From positions 3,278,087-3,342,086 of the forward strand of contig CM073591.1 in assembly GCA_037074705.1 (NCBI GenBank): a DNA stretch of 64,000 nt, written 5' to 3'. Positions 54,690 to 64,000 of this stretch are shown piece by piece. The position numbers were made by a program, and so were the translations under genes. Every line of letters starts with the position of its first letter. The stretch's first letter is position 1. Under the pieces are notes generated by a model. That model was not told the origin of the DNA, searched no databases, and saw only the letters and a list, made by a program, of their open reading frames with translations. The DNA comes from Zhengitettix transpicula (lineage: Eukaryota; Arthropoda; Insecta; Orthoptera; Tetrigidae).

Positions 54690-57160
54690 TGATACGCACA
54701 AGAGAACAACGCTATTGAATTGCATCACTGTATCAGTCTGTCATTGGCAAGTGGTTCTTGCATAATATCTTGTCATGCCAGCAGAAGTGAATGATATAAT
54801 AAAGTGTCGCCGTAGGTGTTTGTATGAAACATGCCGTAACCTTGCGTGATGCAGCTTCACCTGTCAGAGATTTCCTTGCAAGGAATATCAAATCCCCTGC
54901 TGTACATTGCATTTACGACACGTTCACTATCTATTTGTAAGTCAAGATAAATGCAAAAGGGCCCGCGTTGGGGATAATTTCATCGTAGGAATTAGCGGCC
55001 GACAAGATTTTCCCCCTCAGAGGCTCGTATTTAAGGTGAGGCGGGGACAAGATGGCGGCTTGAGTGCAGCGTCGCTTGCTCTTGCGACGTACATACATAT
55101 ATTTCATTTCCCTTTCTTGTCTCCGGCTCCCCATAAAAATAATCACTGAGGAAAATCAATTGGTTGCTATTTATTCTACGATGAAATTCATCAACATGGC
55201 GTTTGTCTGAATGCGCTCGAGTCCGTGGAGCTTGTTTGTTAGTTTGTTGCACATGTTGAAATGCAGGTTATGGAGAAGAACTTCATTCAGCTGAACGTTG
55301 TTTATTTTATCCAGTTTCGTGTCTGGCCATGACGGAATTATTTTTCAAGTTTGATGCTTGTCCCCTTTCTTTGTTTCATGTTAATTTTGAGTGTCCGACG
55401 TTCTCGAGGATTGATTGTGTGTGATGCAGTGCGGAAGAATCGCCTCTGTGACGTGCCTCGGCGTAATAAAGGTAGGTGTCTGTCTGTCCGGAAACATTAA
55501 GTCACAGAGGCCTGCCTGGCGTTCGTTTTTATTTGCGTGGCTGTGACTTTAGTTGTAATGACGCATTGTCCAGAGATGAGTTTGCGCGGCGGCGAGGATG
55601 AAGCTGTTGGTCAACTCTGCTCTCCTCTTCCCAGGACCAGAGAGTCGCAGCCTTGAAGCTGTCTACCTTCTGCTCAGACACTTTTCATTCCAAAGCACAG
55701 CTTCTAGGAACAGTTATTGGCCGCCTTGGCATCCACCTGGAGGGTTCATCATTCTGACATCCTCAAATTTATCTTGACGCAAGCAGCGACACTCTGACGT
55801 CCTTCCCCGTTCCTCCATGGCTGTTCAGTGTCGCCAACTTTCCCTTTGAGCAGAGGTTGCCAGCTTTAGCACCTCTCTTCATCTCGTACGTCACAAGTAA
55901 CAAACAAAGATATGTCTATAAATGGGCACAAGCTGTGAATGTTTTTAACTTTTACCACAGGCCGAGGGTCGTGCGCTTGTAGGAACAGACAGAGGGGAAG
56001 GTGTCTTCTCCGTGTCTCCAAAAAGGTTCCACCTGCGAGAGCTGAGAACTTCCTGGGTATCGCGTTTGGCCACAGGCTCGTAGACAACTTACCCCTTATT
56101 TATACTTGTACCAAATAAAGATAATTAATAACAAACAAGGTAGTAATAAGTGATGGTACAAATACCGCACGACGTTTCTGGAAACCTTGTTCCTTTCTTC
56201 AGGTGCTAAGAGAAGTAAAATACACAACAGGCTTTTGAGTTGTGCAGTTGTGTCGCTCTAGGTAGTGACGTAACCTTAATATTACTACAATAATTTTTAA
56301 ATTAAACATGTTCATTGCAAAATTACACAATATTGTTCAGAAATAATTTGTGGTTTCTCGCAAGACTTGCGACGTGACGAAGTTTAGAGTTAATAAAGTG
56401 ACGTTTGAAGCAAGCAGAAGCGCACAATACATTAAGTTTAATATATGATATATTATAAGACATGTGACAGCCATAAATAAGAAATTTATTAAATAAATTT
56501 ACATCAAACACAAAACGTTTCTTCCCTATGACGAGGGACATCTTCAGTTGCAGTTAATTAACGAAATATGAATTGGACAGAAAAATTGAGACTGTTTACA
56601 ACAACATTAGGGGCCGAATAATTAATTAACGCGTTACATTCCACCTTCAACTAATATGTTAAATGTTAAATTCCTGATGCTTGCTTGACAGAAATTTACA
56701 ACTAACATTTTTAAATATTTATATTTATTAAGACTTGATCTAGTTTTGTTTATTTTGGAAATTATATAATAAAAATGTCAATCTTAAATTTCGTTAAATA
56801 TAAATTAAGTGGAGTGGCTCGTCCAGTAATTAAATACTAGCTTAATTTTATAGAACAAATACATAATAGATGTGAAGCTGCCAATATTGAACTGGGAAAC
56901 GTAAGCGAAGGAGGAAATGGAAAATTAAATACGGTTAATGCCCAAGCCTGAGACAGGCAGCGGGAGTGCAGCAGGCAGACGAGAAGTCGTAAAGCGACTT
57001 TTGGTTCAGTTCCGCCCGCAAACGAGAACGACAACGGCCATGAGAAGAATATTAATTACAGCGTTTCAACATCACAAACGTTATTCGTAAAATTTACAAT
57101 TTATTTATCCAAGTCCAAGAATGGTTCATCAGTCCTTTTTTTGTTCGTTTACTGTTAAGA
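54690..57160. other. no gene recognised; one possible micro-exon
   Basis: A 43-base segment at about 55427-55469, between a good acceptor (GTGTGTGATGCAG) and donor (GTAGGTG), is open in one frame (CGRIASVTCLGVIK), but it is too short to support. A GC-richer patch at 55570-55760 has two open plus frames and no domain. Confidence 0.3.
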
Positions 57161-57164
57161 ATTC

Positions 57165-57440
57165 TCCTTGTTCAGGCAAAGTGCGTCTATGTTCAGGATT
57201 TATCTGCTGTAGGGGTCAAGTTGCTGAAATCTTTAAAAGGTTTCCTTTCATATTTATCTTGTTGGCAAACTTGGCAATTCAAGGTAATTTAATTTTTCGT
57301 ACGTCCCTTGAATTCCTCTATGATTCGTCATTTCAAAGTAATAATTATGTACAATAGTTTTTTGGTCATTTTCTGTTTCCATGCAACGTAACTGCTGTTT
57401 GCTTTTAATGATATTTGTCGATAACTTTTTCGAATTTGGT
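57165..57440 (-). pseudogene. Ty3/gypsy integrase zinc-binding fragment, copy 1
   Basis: The minus strand reads YYFEMTNHRGIQGTYEKL, then, after a small deletion, NCQVCQQDKYERKPFKDFSN and LTPTADKS. This is the H-x-GHxGIxxTYxxL...CxxCQxxK pattern of retroviral-type integrase HHCC domains. It shares strong DNA similarity with 59638-59860 in the same orientation. Confidence 0.7.
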
Positions 57441-58540
57441 TTTTAGAATTTGATCAATCAGACTCTGTGTGAAATAAGCAACAATACTTTATTTTAGGGA
57501 CAACATGAGATTTCATGAAATGATATATTTCAGGTTGTAAATTTATTTCCTTCAGTTTTACGTGGAACCTTTGTTTATTAACTGCAAACAGTTTTTTATG
57601 TTCAACTTGGTCTGCTTTTTGTGTGTTTCAAATATTATTTGGTTCCCGTATTTCCGTACGTCGCTTATGTCGACCCTCTTAACGTAACGCGTTTCTAATC
57701 CATTTATAATTTTATTATCTTAAGGAATTATAAGGACGTAATTTGATTCTGAAGGTTCTTACACATCGGTTTCTTCGTCTATTTTAAGGTTTGTTATTCT
57801 CTTAAGGTACGAGAAGCTTTTTGACTCTCCTAAGTGTATTTTACTCCTCTGAGGTCCTGCACAATCCCGGCGACATAAATAAAGCAACGATCTTAATATA
57901 GAAGCAGAAGAATTACCTTATAGACATAATTCATCTCAAAACTTTCTTCATTCACTTGAACCAATTTCAGTCTGATAACATTTAAATACACGTACTTTGG
58001 GCGGATAATCACCAACTGTTTAATTAAAGAATCCTCACAGGTGCCGAAGGTAAGTTATGAACTGAAGGAAGGAAAACAAAGATAGATGCTTGTCTCAAGT
58101 GCGGAACAAAAGTCTTCTACGTGGTCCGAGATTGAACCTTGAAAACTTGAACCAGGTGTTGAGAATATTGGTGGGAAATCCATTTGTTTCATTAGGAATA
58201 TATTAATGAGACTCGGTGTTTCAACTCTCGAATGTCTGATGAATTTAATGTTTAATATGACGTTTTTATTCATACGTGAATGTTTTATTTATAAACCTTT
58301 AAATTATTAATTCTCATTTTACTTACCGAGAACCGGCAAATATAAATGTTTAGTGTTGTATAAATATTCTTAAATTATGATTTCCCTCTTAAGGAAATTT
58401 GAAAATTTCATGCCTTTACATTACTGGGAACAAATTTCTTTCTTCCATTTATTGGATTTAAAATTAGGCTTCAATTATTTAAAATTAAATAATTACGCAG
58501 AATTTATAAAAGAATATGCGAAAGTCTTCAATATATAAAA
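57441..58540. other. AT-rich DNA, no gene recognised
   Basis: Nothing beyond short ORFs. No repeat identified. Confidence 0.4.
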
Positions 58541-58780
58541 CTTTAATTGTGCGAGTCTCACAGAGAAGTGAAAGCGCTCTCCTGTGGACGTCTTCATTAC
58601 GCAGACTCTGCAGGTGAACTATATTGCCAAGTGCTGTGTCTCAATTGTGGACTGGACTGACCTGTGCTAGGTTCCATTATATGCAGCTCGCAGCGAGGGA
58701 GGCGGATATCGACCGGATGCTTCGAGACTGCACTGCACGGGACGATTCATTCAACAGCTGATCCCATAGCCTCCACAACC
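58541..58780 (+). repeat. dispersed repeat B, copy 2
   Basis: It matches the reverse complement of 6906-7130. It starts ACTTTAATTGTGCGAGTCTC and includes CTTCATTACGCAGACTCTGC and GGAGGCGGATATCGACCGGA. Frameshifts break the protein reading seen in copy 1. The copies are about 51 kb apart and inverted. Confidence 0.6.
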
Positions 58781-59637
58781 ACACACACACACATTGTGAC
58801 CTCGTCTGAGTGTTTCACAACTTTGGAAATTACTTCTTTTCGGTCGTTGACGATATTGCACCAATAAAACCAAGTTCACAAAAACGAACTAAACGAAATA
58901 CCTGGATTACTGTCGCCTTCATAAGTTAAAATAATAAATACTATACAACCTACAAGAGCTACAAATCACACCTCGTGCAGGTGCAAGCCTTTGTGTAGGA
59001 AACTTGGGATCTTCACTTTGCCTTGTACGTGAATATTAGGAGCCTTTGTGAATCAAGCATTCGTTATTCAGGGATAACAACAGTCTTCAGGACTGCAATA
59101 AATTTATTACTCGCTGAAAGAGTTCGTAGTGAGGAAGGACACTTGGCTATCACGTGCTGCTGTTATTTTACTATTGAAATTCTGTAGAATTTACCTGCCA
59201 ACTTATTTTCTTTTTCATGTTCGTCGGGAATCGAAGCAATATTTGCTGTTGGAAACTGCGCCGAATGAGACTGACGATTAATTTAGTTATCATTTAATTA
59301 GTTACTGTTGAATCGTGGAGGTACGGGTTGGCTTTTCCACTAAGGAGATAAACTAGAATTATGCTGTTTGAAAACAATTTATTCACCGGAAGAAACACAA
59401 TTCATGTAAAATGCAAGTAAAGTTTAGTTTTTGCGATGCGGTCGTTGTGGAGGGGAAAACAGACTGGGGGGTGAAGGAGTAAATGACGCTGCTGAGAACG
59501 AGGTGAGCGTTTAACACCACAGGTCGAAGAACTCCTTAGACAAGTAAATCTACTGAATTAAGTCTGAAATCCAGGCAACTGACGGAGGAAATGTGCAATT
59601 TTTCGCAAAAGTTGCTGCAATCTATATAAAAAAAATT

Positions 59638-59860
59638 CCTTTCATACTTATCTTGTTGGCAAACTTGGCAATTCTTAATAAATTCTTGCATTGTCAATTG
59701 AAGGAAATTTTTAATTTTTCGTATGTTTCTTGAATTCCTCTACGATTCGTCATTTCAAAGTAATAACTATGTACAATAGTTTTTTGGTCATTTTCTGATT
59801 CCATGCAACGTAACAGCTGTTTGCATTAAATGATATTTATCGATAACTTTTCGAATATGG
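59638..59860 (-). pseudogene. Ty3/gypsy integrase zinc-binding fragment, copy 2
   Basis: The minus strand reads YYFEMTNRRGIQETYEKLK, then, after a frame break, MQEFIKNCQVCQQDKYERN. It keeps a segment (CAATGCAAGAATTTATTAAG) that copy 1 has lost. The first His of the HHCC set lies in degraded sequence. It sits just before LTR-like DNA at 59870. Confidence 0.7.
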
Positions 59861-59869
59861 ACTTGTTGG

Positions 59870-60620
59870 CGGATTAAACATACGAGTTGTGTACAAGAAT
59901 ACGAGGCTATAATGCCTGCTTGCTGGGATATTGTCGAAAAACATTTTGCTAGACGCGCAGAGCGGCAGTGTGTGGACGGGAGGCAGAGGAATAACAGTGT
60001 ATGTTTGGGAGGCAAGGCTGTACGTAGCCTAATAGGCCAAATATGTAGAACGATCTATAGTTTCCAGTTTTGAGCAAACAACTGCGACGATACTACGCCG
60101 ACTGTTATTTACCCTGATGCAGAATATTTTGGGAGTAAGCCTACGTTAACGAGTTAGACATTTCTTCAATTATTGGCAGCCAGGTTGTTGTATCCAGTAA
60201 ATAACCAAACTTTTATAATGGCAACTAGTTATTGATAGAGAGAACAGCGGAACAAGTGTTGTATGTAAACTCAGCAAGCAGAAAGTGTTGCCTAGTAAAT
60301 TCTGTGTATAATGGCCTATTTATAATAATCGCGCGTGTGCGTACGAGCCCATTCCTTGGCACAACAAAACTTTAAGGTAAACTGAACAACTTATTATCTG
60401 TAAACCCAACAGTAAATGACATGTTATCGTCAGACGTCGTAGTTAGATTTCATTTAATTAGATTAGATTTAATTTTAATATTGTACTGATTGTTTAAATT
60501 AAAGTTTTAGTCACTTTGTAAATTTAATTGATTGCCCTAAATATTCTTTATGGTCGGCCCTGAGATCTAGCCGTGGTATATTGTCAAGTTTTAACATTTA
60601 ATATAATTTCAATAATTTGA
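59870..60620 (+). repeat. LTR-like repeat E, distant copy
   Basis: GTTGGCGGATTAAACATACG, GAGTTGTGTACAAGAATACG and the later GTAAACCCAACAGTAAATG and TTATCGTCAGA words follow the order of the units at 36.4 and 39.5 kb. Similarity is patchy and the ends are not defined. Confidence 0.35.
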
Positions 60621-60714
60621 TTTAATAAATTAATTTACTTGGTTACTTTAAATTTGATCTACAATTAACATGGCGTGGCTTAATACTTAATGTTCTGTAT
60701 AGTTTCCACGCTCT

Positions 60715-60865
60715 ACTGTTGTGAGCTCTTCTCCGGAGTCTCAGCCCCGTCCCCCGACGTGACCTCCAGGGAACTGCCTCAACAAATCTTCGTGTCTCCA
60801 CATAACAATGACAACAATGTACGGCGCGGCAAGAAGAGGCCGACAAAGGCAATACTACAACAATA
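60715..60865 (-). repeat. dispersed repeat D, copy 3
   Basis: The reverse complement carries TATTGCCTTTGTCGGCCTC, TTGCCGCGCCGTACATTGTTG and GAGGCAGTTCCCTGG, matching the other two copies in order. The overlapping minus ORF is not treated as a gene. Confidence 0.45.
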
Positions 60866-60869
60866 TCAA

Positions 60870-62740
60870 ATTTTAATGTTACAATTTATTATTCAAAAAA
60901 TACAAATGGAGGGAATTGAATATTGTAATTGAGAAAGTACGGAGGAAGTTTTGAGAGTTTGAATGCACGATAAACGCAGAATATCTGAAACGTAATGCAA
61001 ATGGTGTGTAAGTAAAGTTTTGCACGTTACATGTTCAGGTTTCTGGAACCAATCACTTTTAACAATGTCATAATTATTAATTACCAAAACCTGTAAAAAT
61101 TGCTACTATTATTTTTTCGCTTCAGTGGATTGGCTGTCGGAAAGTTGTCACGTGAGTAGTGGGGGGTGGGAAAATAAACTCTGTAACCGTGAAACTTGTC
61201 CGTCGCTCGTGGACAATGTGACGCGACTCAACTAAGTAGTCCCAGTCAACGAGGATAAACTGCGCTATACTTTTAATCCAGCGAACAAAGTGAATATTTT
61301 TAAAGATATCAAGTACATAAGTATAATTACCGTATATGACCAAATGATGCAATTTATTAAAATTTACATTTGTCTACATAACGTTTCGTCTCTACGTTGA
61401 GCGACGTTTGAAGTTGTAAATTATTAACCAAATATGATGTGAATTTATATAAACCATTTAAGACAAAAAAATTGTTTTTTTTCCCAACAACTTCCAGGCC
61501 CGAAATGAGACGGAAGTGAAAATTGCAATTTAGAAAATTTATGGATATTGGGAACACTGGAGAGGAGCTCATCCTCTGTTAATAATATTGTTTTTAATCT
61601 GATAATCTCACAGATAAACATAACATCCATCATGTCTAGTGAAATAGAAATGTACAACTTTGTACAAACATCATAGAATTTATTGATAAAATTTTATATA
61701 AACTAATTCTAACACAAATATGTAAATAAAAACTATTTATGTTCCATAATTGCAATAAATAATAAAATTTCTAGAGACTGGCGCAACCTTGTCAGACTAT
61801 TTGACAAATATTTCATTTACTACGGTAACAATTCTGTCATACAATGTCGCATGTGACGAATTTGGTGTATATTTTTCTTCTTATGTTTCTTAAATAATAT
61901 TAAAAATGAAATCATAATTTTTCAACATTCTTGCAATTTAATAATAAATGTCATAAAGTAAATACGAATTACAATTACAGATTTATTCTATTTATTTTTA
62001 TAATATATCAAAAGTTAAAAAAATATGCATTATAATTACTACTTAATTTTAAGTTATGTAATTTTAGGGTGTTTAATGGTTTTTTATATGCAGAATGTCT
62101 GATAAATTCAAGTGTAATAAATTTTGTTCAATGTCTGAATTTTCCAAGTTATTCCAATCAAATTCATCGTTTTCTTCTAATTTATGTTCAATACTATGAC
62201 AATATTATTATTTAAAGTTTTGCAATTGCTTTTATGCGCTTTTAACCTAGTCTCAAGAGCAGGTTAACTTCATCTTGACTGTAATTAATTTTACTAATGA
62301 CATTATATTGTTTTTCTTTTTTAATTTTGTCTTCACCTCGGTTTATGATTTGAAGTTTGCTATTAATTTTAAACATGACTGCACAATAAATATCATCTTT
62401 AGAATGTTATTAAATTAAATTTTATGTAAAATACAAAATATATGAGCTTCAAGTTCGCTCATAACGAAGCCATAAAATATATGAGAAAATGGAGACACTT
62501 GTATTTGCTGGTAACGTTTACGAACTAACTGAAATAAAGTTGTTAATTCCATTCCCAAGAATTTTACAGCCATTTTTTTTTATGCAACGTTACTGACGTC
62601 GATATCACATCGCTTTGGAATTATGAAAATTTTAATACCGCTAACGTAGTCAAAGACATTTCATACAGTGTAATTTGATTCATTTAATCCGATTTTTAAA
62701 ATATTTTTAATTACATTTTCATAATTATTCAAAGAATTGC
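60870..62740. other. AT-rich DNA, no gene recognised
   Basis: About 1.9 kb of very A/T-rich sequence with no domain or repeat that I can support. Confidence 0.5.
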
Positions 62741-62749
62741 CAATATATG

Positions 62750-62898
62750 AAACCCGACATCCCGCCCCGTGATTCCCTGGTTCGAATCCCGACGAGGGCG
62801 CGGATGTTTGTGTGAGAAACTCTGGACAATAGGCGAAATGAAAGAGTCGCTAATGACCTGAGGCTTTGATGCGACTGTAAATAAATCAATAAAAAAAG
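62750..62898 (+). mobile_element. tRNA-derived SINE, 3' part
   Basis: GGTTCGAATCCCG (62779-62791) is a perfect RNA polymerase III B box, preceded by degraded tRNA-like sequence. It is followed by a unique body and a tail TAAATAAATCAATAAAAAAAG. The A box is not recognisable, so the copy is probably 5'-truncated. It is not a functional tRNA, because no acceptor stem can be formed around the B box. Confidence 0.6.
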
Positions 62899-62899
62899 A

Positions 62900-64000
62900 A
62901 GGCACAATAAGTCTACAATGATTGGTTTGTTTATGGATGCCAGGAAGTGCATAAACATAACCAAGTTAAAACAAAATGTATTTTTTAATTGACAGCTTTT
63001 TAATAAATATTTATAATTATCAATTATATTTATTTTTTATAATTTGCTTAATCTTTTAGCGTGTTATTAACTTCATGCTTATAAGAGGATTCGTTCAATG
63101 CGACTGTCGCAGGCCTTCGTCAGCCTCGGGGAACGTCGGGTTTGGATCATCTTTTCCTTTGTCCTCTTCAGTAATAAATGACTGTGTTACAGTTACATTT
63201 GCTTCAAGGAATTCTTGAAATCCTCGACCATTTTTGTTACTGGTGTCAGTTGCACGTCAGTGAATGACGTCATGCCAGTGTTGATCCTCAGAGGTGTTCG
63301 TCTTCTCTTTATTTGAACGCCTTGACGCGTTGCTTTCTGCTTTCAGCCGCGGCTCTCCTCGAAATCATTATTTTTCTTTACGAACTAAGCTGTTTGATGC
63401 TATGGAGGCGTACGGAACTATTCTCATATCAGTGTGTCTCATAGTGCTGTCAGCATATGTGGTGTAGTTGAACTGCGAGGGTACGTATATGTAGCTCTCA
63501 AAGTCATGACCCACTAGTTTATTATTAGTCTACTTAATTAGATAGATTATTCACCATTAGCCCTTTCATGAGGAAATAGGATTCGTCACAAATGTACAGT
63601 AGATAAATTACAAGTAAGCAGAATTAATATTAATAGTAATAATTAATAAGTTACACACAAAAAAAATCATATCTGTTCACATATGTCCAGTGACCCCATT
63701 CATATCATTGGGTTACACGCACACGACACTCGTCGCTTCCTGGTTTTCATCTCCTGTCGCCACGTACGGAGGGATGTCGTCATGGATGTTTACTAAAACA
63801 GAAAGCAGAACCAAAAGAGGAGAACTGGACACATTATTTATATATTTGTAGCTTATCGGAAATTTTTTAGACAAGGCAGTTCAGTGAATGTGAAACTCGT
63901 GTACGCAGTAGTAAGTTCCTTGACGAGTTCCTGGAGCGAGCAAAGGCTAGATACCTGAAAAGAAATGTAGGAGTTCCGCAGAATTCAAGATCGAGGCTAG
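62900..64000. other. no gene recognised
   Basis: AT-rich, with moderately GC-rich patches at 63100-63360 and 63690-63790. No open frame or domain that I can support. Confidence 0.4.

Noticed and set aside
62779..62791. Possible tRNA gene at the perfect B box
   Set aside because: No acceptor or anticodon stem can be drawn around it; the tail is SINE-like.
1..64000. CRISPR array, phage defence island or biosynthetic cluster
   Set aside because: No short regularly spaced repeats with unique spacers, no operon-like gene packing, and the content is clearly eukaryotic retroelements with spliced-exon signals.

Overview
The window looks like a gene-poor stretch of a large, AT-rich insect genome. 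Intergenic DNA is rich in homopolymer runs and (TA)n microsatellites. It is crowded with decayed Jockey, CR1/L2-like, Penelope, BEL/Pao, Ty1/copia, Ty3/gypsy, piggyBac and SINE-like elements. No intact multi-domain host gene is visible. No bacterial or viral operon, rRNA, tRNA or CRISPR array was seen. A cockroach or termite is my guess at the source, from repeat content and the divergent DM domain, but the sequence does not settle this.

Layout. 0-9 kb: AT-rich DNA with a gypsy protease/RT fragment (about 1.34-2.11 kb, minus), a SINE/LINE-tail copy at 3.55 kb and one arm of a dispersed protein-like repeat at 6.9 kb. 9.0-9.9 kb: an 86-bp minisatellite followed directly by a DM-domain (doublesex/Mab-3 family) coding segment on the plus strand, too short to stand out as a long ORF. 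13-21.8 kb: a nest of transposons. A Penelope-like element on the plus strand is split by a piggyBac-type deletion derivative at a TTAA site and by a 4.85-kb Jockey-clade LINE on the minus strand. The LINE's ORF1 is itself interrupted by a short retroposon, and a fuller copy of that retroposon lies at 21.2-21.8 kb.

24-28 kb: Penelope fragments, a LINE RT fragment and a BEL/Pao element that has lost its RT. 28.3-29.3 and 37.5-38.5 kb: inverted copies of a 1-kb repeat carrying an ORF of about 165 codons. 30.8-35.0 kb: a full-length but dead Ty1/copia element with 133-bp LTRs and an initiator-tRNA primer site. 35.2-35.6 kb: a GC-rich segment with a TATA/CCAAT promoter arrangement. 36.3-40.2 kb: three related LTR-like repeats, head to tail.

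40-64 kb: mostly unannotatable AT-rich DNA. It holds a long foldback repeat (about 45.9-46.6 kb), a CR1/L2-like LINE fragment (48.7-49.7 kb), duplicated gypsy integrase fragments (57.2 and 59.7 kb) and a tRNA-derived SINE tail (62.75 kb). Two GC3-rich exon-like segments at 48.15 and 54.45 kb have matching splice phase and may belong to one host gene.

The most notable host signal is the DM domain. It matches the doublesex-type domain without gaps over 40 residues but lacks one zinc-ligand cysteine and runs into a stop one base out of frame with DM-like downstream sequence. It is either a diverged, spliced dsx/Dmrt exon or a decaying pseudogene.
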